Positions 37,179-45,013 of a stretch of 64,000 nucleotides of DNA are shown here, piece by piece (within the stretch, counting starts at the first letter, position 1; every line of letters starts with the position of its first letter). The position numbers were made by a program, and so were the translations under genes. The DNA is taken from assembly GCA_030019205.1 (NCBI GenBank), contig JASEFH010000009.1, positions 1 to 64,000 of the forward strand. The letters are read 5' to 3'. Source of the stretch: Methanomicrobiales archaeon. Its GTDB lineage: Archaea > Halobacteriota > Methanomicrobia > Methanomicrobiales > JACTUA01. The notes beneath the pieces were generated by a model that searched no databases, was not told where the DNA came from, and saw only the letters and a list, made by a program, of their open reading frames with translations.

Positions 37179-38378
37179 ATGGATGCCGCGATAGAGTTTC
37201 TGGATGTCCACTACGCCTACCCCAACCGCCCGGAGGCGCTGCGGGGCGTGAACGCCGCCATCGGAACGGGGAAGAAGATCGCCGTTGTCGGTCCGAATGG
37301 TGCAGGTAAGACTACGCTGCTGTTGATGTGCAACGGAACGCTCCGCCCGAACCGCGGGGAGGTGCGGCTCTTCGGATCTCCTCTGCAGTACGACGGGCGA
37401 TCGCTCCGGGAAGCGCGCCGCCGGGTGGGCATGGTCTTCCAGAACTCCGACGCCCAGCTCTTCGCGCCCACGGTCTACCAGGACGTCGCCTTCGGGCCCG
37501 TGAACCTCGGTCTCCCGCAGGAACATGTGAGGCGCCGGGTGGAAGACGCCCTGTACGCTGTGGGGCTCGGCGGGTACGAGAAGCGCCCTCCCCACCGCCT
37601 CTCGGGGGGCGAGAAGAAGCGCGCGGCCATCGCCGGCGTCCTGGCGATGGAGCCGGATATCCTCATCTTCGACGAGCCCACGAGCTCCCTGGATCCCGCA
37701 GGTGCCGCAGAGACGATGGATCTGCTGGACGAGCTCCATGAACGCGGCACCCTGGTTGTCATCTCCACGCACGACGTCGAGCTAGCCTACCGCTGGGCGG
37801 ACGATGTGATCCTGATGGCCGAGGGGACCGTGCTTCGGCGCGCACCGCCCGGGGTGCTCTTCGCCGACCCGGAACTGGTGCGGCGCGCCCGTCTCACCAT
37901 GCCGCAGCTCCTGGAGCTCCACTCGGCCCTGACGGCTCGGGGCCTGCTGGACGGCGGCGATCCCCCCTCCGGCGTGCTGGAGATGGTGCAGAACATCGAA
38001 CGCGCGGCGGGCCGCGGTGCCGCTGGAGAGCGGGGCGCGATCTACCTCATGGATGCGAAGGCCTGTGACGGCGGTACGGTGCACCGGATGCTCGCGAGCG
38101 GGCAGATCTGCGCTATCGGCGCCATGGGCACCCATGCGAAGCAGCGCCTCGAGCAGGAGCGGATCGTCCCGCAGTTCACGCACGACGTGATCGACCGATG
38201 CCTGATGGAGGCGATCCTGGGGCGGAGCACCCTCATCGTCACCTCCGGGGGAATGCTGCAGCGCGTCCAGCAGCGGGTGGAGGCGTTCTGCGAGAGGAGC
38301 CGCCTGCGGGTGTCCGCGATCCTCCTCGAGGCGACGGTTCCACCCGGCAACCCGCGGACGCAGGATGATAGCGCATGA
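37179..38378 (+). CDS. cbiO: ECF transporter ATPase CbiO with C-terminal extra domain
   Basis: A 399-residue protein. Residues 1-240 are a normal ABC ATPase: Walker A VVGPNGAGKTT, the Q-loop MVFQNSDAQLFAPTVYQDVA, signature HRLSGGEKKRAAIAG, Walker B ILIFDEPTSSLDP, and the switch His in STHDVELAYRW. Residues from about 275 form an additional domain absent from bacterial CbiO (normally about 270 residues): AIYLMDAKACDGGTVHRML, ICAIGAMGTHAKQRL and STLIVTSGGMLQRVQQ. I recall similar tails on other archaeal CbiO proteins; function unknown. Stop overlaps the next gene. Confidence 0.93.
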   Translation: MDAAIEFLDVHYAYPNRPEALRGVNAAIGTGKKIAVVGPNGAGKTTLLLMCNGTLRPNRGEVRLFGSPLQYDGRSLREARRRVGMVFQNSDAQLFAPTVYQDVAFGPVNLGLPQEHVRRRVEDALYAVGLGGYEKRPPHRLSGGEKKRAAIAGVLAMEPDILIFDEPTSSLDPAGAAETMDLLDELHERGTLVVISTHDVELAYRWADDVILMAEGTVLRRAPPGVLFADPELVRRARLTMPQLLELHSALTARGLLDGGDPPSGVLEMVQNIERAAGRGAAGERGAIYLMDAKACDGGTVHRMLASGQICAIGAMGTHAKQRLEQERIVPQFTHDVIDRCLMEAILGRSTLIVTSGGMLQRVQQRVEAFCERSRLRVSAILLEATVPPGNPRTQDDSA

Positions 38379-39727
38379 ACACGTACGGATCGATCGGGAT
38401 GATCCGCATTCCGCGCATCGTCGTCGCCGGAACCCACAGCGGCTGCGGCAAGACCACGGTGGCGAGCGGACTGATGGCCGCCCTCGCAGCCCGCGGGCTG
38501 CACGTCCAGCCCTTCAAGGTGGGGCCGGACTTCATCGATCCCACGCACCACACAGCCATCTGCGGCCGCCATTCGAGGAACCTGGATCCTTACATGATGG
38601 GGCGGAAGGGTGTGGAGGAGACGTTCGCTGCAGCGGTTCGGGGTGCCGATATTGCGGTCATCGAGGGCGTGATGGGGCTCTACGACGGCATGGACGGCTC
38701 CGAGACCTCCAGCACCGCGGAGGTGGCGAAGATTCTGCAGGCGCCGGTGGTGCTAGTAATCGACGCACGCGGCATGTCGAGGTCGATCCATGCGGTGGTG
38801 CGGGGTTATGCGGGGTTCGATCCCGCAACGCGGATCGCCGGCGTCATCCTGAACCGGGTGGGAAGCGAACGCCATCGGAGGTCGATCGAACCTGCACTGG
38901 AGATACCCGCCCTCGGCTGGATCCCCCGCCGGACGGATCTGTCGGTGCAGAGCCGCCACCTCGGACTTGCCATGGCCCACGAGAGCGGCAAAATGAGCCT
39001 CTTCGGGCGCATCATAGAGGAGACCTGCGATCTGGAGGGGATCGTGAAGGTGGCCGGAACGGCGCCCCCGCTCCCCGGGACGGATCTGTCCGCCCCTCTC
39101 CCCGAACCGGACGTCCAGATCGGGGTTGCCCGGGACGAGGCGTTCTGCTTCTACTACCCGGACAACCTTGAGCGGCTTGCCGCTGCCGGTGCCGGGGTGC
39201 GGTTCTTCAGCCCGATCCGTGACTCCCTGCCCGCGGTGGATCTGATCTACCTCGGCGGGGGATACCCGGAGCTCCATGCAGCCGCCCTCGAGCGATCGCC
39301 CTGCACGAAGGAGATCCGGAAGGCGGCGGACGGCGGCATGCCCATCTACGGGGAGTGCGGTGGACTGCTCTACCTCACCGGCGGGCTCGATGCGGAGAGG
39401 TTCTACCGCTTCGGCGGCATTCTCCCCGCCCATTCGGTGATGGAGGATCGGATCCAGGGACTCGGCTACGTCGAGGCCTCGGTCCGGCAGGGCACGGATC
39501 TCCTGCCGTCCGATCTCGCCTACCGCGGCCACGAGTTCCACTACTCCCGCGTGGAGTGCGGCAGGGACGCACGGTTCGCGGTGTCGCTCCAGCGGGGAAC
39601 CGGGATAGAGAGGGGCCGCGACGGGCTGTTCGTGGATTCCGTCATGGGCTGCTATACCCACGCCTACTTCTCCACAGACTTCGCAGAAGCACTCGTCGCT
39701 GCGGCACGGCGGTTCCAGCGAAGGTAG
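38375..39727 (+). CDS. cbiA: Cobyrinate a,c-diamide synthase CbiA (or paralogue CfbB)
   Basis: A 450-residue ATP- and glutamine-dependent amidase. The N-terminal P-loop AGTHSGCGKTTVASGLM, KVGPDFIDPTHH and IEGVMGLYDGMDG form the synthetase domain. The C-terminal glutaminase has YLGGGYPELHA and the catalytic Cys in YGECGGLLYLTGG, with a late HAYF histidine. Methanogens also use a close paralogue, CfbB, to amidate Ni-sirohydrochlorin for coenzyme F430. The ATGA overlap with cbiO and the cobalt genes favour CbiA, but sequence by eye cannot exclude CfbB. A second ATG lies nine codons in. Confidence 0.88.
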   Translation: MNTYGSIGMIRIPRIVVAGTHSGCGKTTVASGLMAALAARGLHVQPFKVGPDFIDPTHHTAICGRHSRNLDPYMMGRKGVEETFAAAVRGADIAVIEGVMGLYDGMDGSETSSTAEVAKILQAPVVLVIDARGMSRSIHAVVRGYAGFDPATRIAGVILNRVGSERHRRSIEPALEIPALGWIPRRTDLSVQSRHLGLAMAHESGKMSLFGRIIEETCDLEGIVKVAGTAPPLPGTDLSAPLPEPDVQIGVARDEAFCFYYPDNLERLAAAGAGVRFFSPIRDSLPAVDLIYLGGGYPELHAAALERSPCTKEIRKAADGGMPIYGECGGLLYLTGGLDAERFYRFGGILPAHSVMEDRIQGLGYVEASVRQGTDLLPSDLAYRGHEFHYSRVECGRDARFAVSLQRGTGIERGRDGLFVDSVMGCYTHAYFSTDFAEALVAAARRFQRR

Positions 39728-39900
39728 CGGAATCCCGTCTGAAACGGCGGCACGGCTGACATATCCCATCTGCGGTAGACCCCGTGACTGCCCCCGGCAT
39801 CTCACACGGTACGGCGATGGCGCATTATTCGGGCCGATATCCTGTCAGTTTCGAACCGGAGCGGTATGAGTTGAGCATGATCATGACGACGGCAGATAGC

Positions 39901-39914
39901 TTTTTATATGATAG
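39901..39914 (+). promoter_or_regulatory. TATA box upstream of the KGG-repeat gene
   Basis: TTTTTATATGATAG is a strong TATA-like element; it predicts a start near 39937 and a leader of about 50 bases containing GGGAGGGG just before the gene. Confidence 0.5.
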
Positions 39915-39985
39915 TACTATATGGGGGGCGCAGGGCGTTGAAAATCCGGATACGGAGATGGTACACCGAATGGGAGGGGATGAAG

Positions 39986-40474
39986 ATGGCACAACGATCC
40001 AGGGAGGATAAACCCAGGAGGGGTCTTGCTTCCGCGGACAAAGAGACCCGAACGCGGGTGGCGAGGGCCGGGGGCAGGGCTCCGCACGCAGAGCGGGGCC
40101 TCGAGGCCGCCAGCAAGGAGACCCGGATTCGGGTAGCGCAGGCCGGGGGGAAGGCGCCGCACGCGGCGCGGGGGCTGCAGGCGGCTCCCCCGGAGACGCG
40201 GGAGCGAGTGGCCCGGGCCGGGGGACGGGCGCCGCACGAGGAGCGTGGACTGCAGGCGGCATCGGCGGAGACCCGTGAACGGGTGGCGCAGCTCGGCGGG
40301 CGTGCTTCCCACGGCGGAGGGCGGACTGCCCGGGGACGGCAGTTCATCAGCTACGACGAGAGCGCCGGGCAGTGCCGGGACCGGAGCGGGCGGTTCGTGG
40401 AGTGCCCGCCGGAGCTGAAACCGTCCAGTACGGCAGAAGCCCTCGGGAAGGAATGGACTATCCGCAGAGAGTGA
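39986..40474 (+). CDS. KGG-motif repeat protein (stress/LEA-like)
   Basis: A 162-residue, very hydrophilic, basic protein built of four tandem 25-residue repeats of the form GL-x-A-x3-ETR-x-RVA-x-x-GG-R/K-APH-x-ER. The glycine-pair motif appears as ARAGGRAPH, AQAGGKAPH, ARAGGRAPH and AQLGGRASH. The KGG (Con-10/GsiB) family is linked to desiccation, salt and general stress in bacteria and fungi. The C-terminal 50 residues (FISYDESAGQCRDRSGRF) are not repeats. The ATG at 39986 is six bases after GGGAGGGG; earlier in-frame starts are weaker. Probably monocistronic. Confidence 0.75.
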   Translation: MAQRSREDKPRRGLASADKETRTRVARAGGRAPHAERGLEAASKETRIRVAQAGGKAPHAARGLQAAPPETRERVARAGGRAPHEERGLQAASAETRERVAQLGGRASHGGGRTARGRQFISYDESAGQCRDRSGRFVECPPELKPSSTAEALGKEWTIRRE

Positions 40475-40721
40475 ATCACGGTTAATCCGCAATTTTGGCG
40501 ATGCGGGCGGCTGCAGAGGCTTCGGTCGCCCTGCCGGCCCCTCCAGCCCTGGAAGCGCAACAGAAAATCTAAAATGCATTCCGCGGCGACATATCTCTGC
40601 TGGGAGACGGGGGATATGCACCCCGCTCCGGCGATGCCTGCGGGGATCCGCATGGGAGCGGTGGCGATTGCGCGCAGGGATCCTGCGGCGAGGCACAAAT
40701 GCATTACCTGGAGAATGCTTC

Positions 40722-41303
40722 ATGATCGATAAGTTGCTGGAAGGAAACACCCGCTTCATGGAAGAAGAGTTTCAGAGTCACAGGGATTGCTACGCTGAAC
40801 TCGCAAAAGGGCAGAGCCCGACAGTGCTCTGGATCGGCTGCTCGGACTCCCGCGTCATCCCCGAACGGATCACCAGAGCGAAGCCCGGGGAGATCTTCGT
40901 GCACCGCAACATCGGCAACATCATCCCCAACAATGACTGGAGCTTTGCCACGGTCCTGGAGTATGCCATCAATCACCTGAAGGTCAAGGACATCGTCGTC
41001 TGCGGCCATTCGGACTGCGGTGCGATGAAGGCGCTCGACAAGGAGACGCAGGACACCTACATACCCCTCTGGCTGAACAATGCCCGGCGGGCACGGCTCA
41101 ACGTGGATGCCGCGATGGGCGCGGTCGTCACCGCGAAGGATGCCCGCGAGCGGAAGAAGAACATCGAGCTGGAGAACATCCGGCTGCAGATGGAGCACCT
41201 CCGCAACTATCCGCTCGTGCGGAAGGCGGAAGAAGAGGGCAGGATCGGTCTGCACGGCCTGTACTACGACATGGAGAGCGGAAAGCTCTCGAAGATACTC
41301 TAA
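40722..41303 (+). CDS. Beta-class carbonic anhydrase
   Basis: A 193-residue zinc enzyme interconverting CO2 and bicarbonate. Zinc ligands and the Asp-Arg dyad are in IGCSDSRVIPE (Cys40, Asp42, Arg44) and VVCGHSDCGAMKAL (His96, Cys99); the HRNIGNIIPNNDWSF segment between them is typical. In a CO2-reducing methanogen it would supply CO2 or bicarbonate to formylmethanofuran dehydrogenase, carboxylases or carbamoyl-phosphate synthase. GGAG lies nine bases before the ATG at 40722. Confidence 0.94.
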   Translation: MIDKLLEGNTRFMEEEFQSHRDCYAELAKGQSPTVLWIGCSDSRVIPERITRAKPGEIFVHRNIGNIIPNNDWSFATVLEYAINHLKVKDIVVCGHSDCGAMKALDKETQDTYIPLWLNNARRARLNVDAAMGAVVTAKDARERKKNIELENIRLQMEHLRNYPLVRKAEEEGRIGLHGLYYDMESGKLSKIL

Positions 41304-41647
41304 CCGCGGGTTAACCGCTTTTCCACCTCCTTTTGTATCAGTGGCCAGGAGATCCTGCCGATGGGGGTCAGCCGGCCGTTCACCATCACGATCGGTAGCG
41401 GAGGGTGGTGCTTCTCGATGATCTCCCGAACGGCGTCGGGCACGCCCTCGTCGAGATTTGTGAACTTCACCTGCACGCGATCGCCATAGGCTCCGCGCAT
41501 GCACGACTCGAGCGCTTTGCAGGCGTCGATCAGCGTGCCGTCGGGGTGGCAGTCGGAGAGCTCGCATGTACGACTCTCGTCGCAGGGAAACGGGCCGCAG
41601 GTTGCCGATTGAAAACCGACGATCTCGATCACGATATCAGGCTTCAT
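41300..41647 (-). CDS. Thioredoxin-fold-like small protein with cysteine cluster
   Basis: A 115-residue soluble protein. IVIEIVGFQSATCGPFPCDE followed by SRTC and LSDC gives four cysteines near the N-terminus. A later LPIVMVNGRLTPIGRISW segment resembles the cis-proline loop of thioredoxin-fold proteins. It may therefore be a redox or metal-carrying protein, but no known family was identified. It overlaps the carbonic anhydrase stop tail to tail. Confidence 0.65.
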   Translation of the reverse strand: MKPDIVIEIVGFQSATCGPFPCDESRTCELSDCHPDGTLIDACKALESCMRGAYGDRVQVKFTNLDEGVPDAVREIIEKHHPPLPIVMVNGRLTPIGRISWPLIQKEVEKRLTRG

Positions 41648-41952
41648 GCAGGTACTCTACGCGGCGGATTGCCTTTTAGCTTCCCCTGGACGGATGCCGA
41701 AGAATGCCGCATTGTTCCGGGTCTGGTGCGGATCTCCCGTGTTTCGGGAGTTCCGTGCACGTTCGAGCCTGACCATGCCGCATTCGGTGTTTAAGACAAT
41801 ATGCGGATTTATTTTTCCAATATGGGCCCATATTGGAGCGCAATTATAACCGCATGGTATTTACCTATGCAATGGATTAAGTATTTATTGTTTAAGAATG
41901 ATATCTGGCTGGATAGGTAGTTCTGGACAGGCATGCCTTCGGCATCGATACG
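41648..41952. promoter_or_regulatory. Intergenic region with TATA box of the TPR gene
   Basis: About 300 bases with no gene. The right half is AT-rich; AAGTATTTATTG at 41879-41890 is the best TATA candidate, predicting a start near 41913 and a leader of 40-80 bases depending on the true start codon. Confidence 0.4.
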
Positions 41953-43005
41953 GTGGACGAGGAACAGGGGTCCGAACAGGGAGGGGCAGTTTTGTGGGAT
42001 CTTTTTAAGAAAAGGGATATTTCGAAGTGGGTCAGGGAAGGGGACGTCTTCGCCGAGCAGGGTAAATACCGTGACGCTCTCCAGTCCTACGACCGGGCGC
42101 TGGAGGTGGATCCGAACGAGCCGGAGACGCTCTTCAAGAAAGGGCTGGTCTACAAGGAGCAGGGGAAGTATATCGAGGCCATTGAGTTCTTCGACAGGGC
42201 GCTCGTAAGGGATCCGAAGAACGCCCAGATATGGTACCAGAAAGGGGTGGCGCTCGGGAACATGGAGAGGATCGAGGATGCCCTGAAGTGCTTCGACCGC
42301 ATCCTGGAGATCGATCCCAAGTATGCCGTGATCGCCTGGTACCACAAAGGGCTGACTCTTGGCAAACTGGGTCGTTACGAGGAGGCGATCCAGTCCTACG
42401 ACGTTGTGCTCGAGATGGACCCCAAGTACGCCATCGCCTGGTACAGCCGTGGGATCATCCTGGAGTACATGGGTCGGTACGAGGAGGCGCTCGAGTGTTT
42501 CAACAAAGCCCTGGAGATGTACAAGAAGAGTGCCGATCTCTGGTATCACAAGGGTATGACGCTCGTGAAGCTCGACCGGCAGGGAGATGCCCTCCATGCA
42601 TTCGACACGGCGCTCAAGCTCGATCCCCTCCATGTGAAGGCATACCTGGGCAAGGGATCCATTCTCGAGGAGAAGGGGCAGTACGACGAATCCATCGCCC
42701 TCTACGATCGTGTCCTCCGCATGGATCAGCGTAATGCTAAGGCCTGGTACCAGAAGGGAACCAGCCTCCAGAAGCTCGGACGGCCCGGCGAGGCGATCGA
42801 ATGCTTCAACAAGGCGCTGGAGATCGTGCCCGGCAACGTCATCGTCCTCCTGAGCAAGGGGGTCGTACTGGCATCGCTAGGACAGTACCGGGCTGCCCTG
42901 ATCTGCTTTGACGAGGCGCTCGCCATCCAGGACATTCCTGAAGTGCGCAATATCCGCGATGCGGTGGCAGAAGAGCTCACCGCGCAGGATACTCAGGCCG
43001 CATGA
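41953..43005 (+). CDS. Tetratricopeptide repeat protein (nine TPRs)
   Basis: A 350-residue protein made of nine consecutive 34-residue TPR units, each with the W-Y/KG...G/Y-A...F/Y-D-A-L-x-DP pattern, for example AWYHKGLTLGKLGRYEEAI. TPR arrays bind other proteins; the partner is unknown. No signal peptide or membrane helix. Two starts are possible: the GTG at 41953, or a TTG at 41992 (LWDLFKK) five bases after GGGAGGGG, which has the better ribosome site and removes a glutamate-rich leader. Confidence 0.85.
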   Translation: MDEEQGSEQGGAVLWDLFKKRDISKWVREGDVFAEQGKYRDALQSYDRALEVDPNEPETLFKKGLVYKEQGKYIEAIEFFDRALVRDPKNAQIWYQKGVALGNMERIEDALKCFDRILEIDPKYAVIAWYHKGLTLGKLGRYEEAIQSYDVVLEMDPKYAIAWYSRGIILEYMGRYEEALECFNKALEMYKKSADLWYHKGMTLVKLDRQGDALHAFDTALKLDPLHVKAYLGKGSILEEKGQYDESIALYDRVLRMDQRNAKAWYQKGTSLQKLGRPGEAIECFNKALEIVPGNVIVLLSKGVVLASLGQYRAALICFDEALAIQDIPEVRNIRDAVAEELTAQDTQAA

Positions 43006-43954
43006 CCCCTATTAACGGGTCTGCGGCGCCGCCAGGTGTCCTGGTCCCCCGTGAGTTTGATCGAGGGGCAATCTGCTGATGTATTAATCGGCCCGAATAT
43101 TTCCCCCCGTCTTTCAATCGGTAGTGAGGAACGGGCATACCGGTATGGGTTTCATTCCCCCACACCGATGCCTGCCGACTATATTCCTTTTCCTGTTCGG
43201 CCGGATTCCCATGCGGCGGCATTCTCTTGACGCAGTCGTGATTTGAGTCCCCCCTGCAGAAAGGGCTCCCTCCGATGTACTCTCGTTCCGCTGTGAAAGA
43301 GATCCTCTGTAAAGATACAGAATCTCTGCGTACTCGCGAGAATATATTCGATACTGACCAGAACCGGATGCGCTTCCCGGGTTTCTCTACCTGTGCCCAT
43401 TCCTATCGCTATTATGTGGGCTCTGTTGCGGGCGAGGAGCGCACCCCTCCCTCCTTCCCCGCCAGTACGATATCCTGCGGAAAGGAAGTATGGATGGCCC
43501 ATATTCGACATCTTCAGCATCCTCCTGCCCCAGGATAGATTTATCCCCCAGAGGCCAGTGCGGACTGAGCCGGTTAAGCCCCCCAGATAGGCTAGCGGTA
43601 CATACGGAGTGCATATCGATGGTCTCTCCGGGTATCCTGCTCCGCCAATCCAGGCTTTTCTACAGTCAGGACGGCGGCGATTCCACCCGCACCTTGCTCC
43701 GAATCTCCGACAGGATGGAGAGAAAGCCTCCCCCTGACCTGATCCTCCCCTCGGTCAATAGGCCACAGAATAGATGACAGAGTACCGAAAAACCGGGGAT
43801 AGTCGCCGAGAGGAGCCCGACCCGTTGTTGCCCAAGCATGAAATGCAGCGCGCATCGCCGCCGGGCATACCGTCTGGTCGTACGCAGGCGCCGAACCGAG
43901 CGCATCGGTGCACTACCGTTAAGAACTCGAGACCACCATGTACTATGGTAATTC
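43006..43954. other. Gene-free stretch upstream of carA
   Basis: About 950 bases with no supported gene. It contains one palindromic element at 43404-43472. The promoter of carA is not obvious; a weak GTACTATGGTAA lies just before the start. Confidence 0.5.
43404..43472 (+). repeat. GC-rich palindromic element, 69 bp
   Basis: Bounded by TATCGCT and TACGATA; the core GCGAGGAGCGCACCCCTCC and the right arm TTCCCCGCCAG closely match the copies at 57181-57266 and 62800-62914. Confidence 0.6.
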
Positions 43955-45013
43955 ATGAAGGCAGTCCTGGGTCTTGAAGACGGTACCTACTGTGTCGGGA
44001 ACGGGTTCGGCGTCGAGGGATGCGCTTCAGGGGAGCTGGTTTTTACAACGCAGATGAGCGGTTACATGGAGGCATTGACGGATCCCAGCTATTGCGGCCA
44101 GATCCTGATGTTCACCTACCCCCTGATCGGCAACTACGGTGTGGATTTTGAGAACTTCCAGAGCCGGAGAGTGCATGCGATGGGGTGCGTCGTCCGCGAC
44201 CTCTGCTCCGCACCCGTGCGTCTGCCGTCGATTCCCGCCTATTTCCTCGAGAACGACCTGCTCGGCATCAGCGGTGTCGATACCCGCATGCTCACCATCC
44301 GCCTGCGGGAACACGGTACCATGCGGGCGACGCTTCTCGTGGGCGACGACGACGGGGCGGAGGCGGTGGAGCGGGCCCGCCGTGCGCCGCAGATCTCCGA
44401 CTGCGAGGTGATACCTCAGGTCACCTGCTCCGCCCCCTATCATCTCCCCGGGCCCGGAAAGAGGATTGCCGTCTTGGACCTCGGGATCAAGCGGAACATG
44501 ATCTTCAGCCTCCAGCAGCGGGGGGCCGACCTCCATATCTTTCCGGCGGACGCGGTATACGGCGAGGTGGCCGCCTGCGAACCGCAGGCTCTCTTCATCA
44601 GCAACGGACCGGGGGACCCGCGGCGCGCTGTTCGGGCGATCGAGTGCGTCCGGCAGGCGATCGGGGAACTGCCGATCTTCGGGATCTGCATGGGCATCCA
44701 GGTGACGGGGCTGGCCCTGGGCGCCGAGACCTACAAGCTGAAGTTCGGGCACCGCGGCGCCAACCAGCCGGTGCGCCACAACCTCGACGGGCGGATCTTC
44801 ATCACCACCCAGAACCACGGATTCTGCGTTGATCCGGATACGCTCCCCGAAGGCTGCGTCATCTCCCATACCAACGTCAACGACGGCACGATGGAAGGTT
44901 TTTCGCTACCGGACCTGGACATCTCCTGCGTCCAGTTCCACCCCGAAGCCCATGGCGGACCTCGGGATACGGAAACTCACTACTTCGAGGATATGTTCCG
45001 GAGGATCCCCTGA
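43955..45013 (+). CDS. carA: Carbamoyl-phosphate synthase small subunit
   Basis: A 352-residue glutaminase subunit delivering ammonia to CarB. The N-terminal domain has FTTQMSGYMEALTDPSY and GVDTRMLTIRLREHG. The GATase domain has SNGPGDPRR, the nucleophile in IFGICMGIQVTGLALGA, and the His-Glu pair in VQFHPEAHGG. The usual GxCLGHQ reads GICMGIQ here, so the residue after the second glycine is Ile instead of His. The ATG at 43955 has no clear ribosome site; its stop shares a base with carB. Confidence 0.95.
   Translation: MKAVLGLEDGTYCVGNGFGVEGCASGELVFTTQMSGYMEALTDPSYCGQILMFTYPLIGNYGVDFENFQSRRVHAMGCVVRDLCSAPVRLPSIPAYFLENDLLGISGVDTRMLTIRLREHGTMRATLLVGDDDGAEAVERARRAPQISDCEVIPQVTCSAPYHLPGPGKRIAVLDLGIKRNMIFSLQQRGADLHIFPADAVYGEVAACEPQALFISNGPGDPRRAVRAIECVRQAIGELPIFGICMGIQVTGLALGAETYKLKFGHRGANQPVRHNLDGRIFITTQNHGFCVDPDTLPEGCVISHTNVNDGTMEGFSLPDLDISCVQFHPEAHGGPRDTETHYFEDMFRRIP

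Noticed and set aside
38375-39727. Assignment of the diamide synthase to CfbB (F430 pathway)
   Set aside because: Not excluded, but no other cfb gene is near and the gene is coupled to the cobalt transporter, so CbiA is preferred.
39986-40474. KGG-repeat gene read as an antisense or structural-RNA repeat
   Set aside because: The repeats are in phase as 25-residue protein units with synonymous variation, and there is a good ribosome site, so coding is the better explanation.
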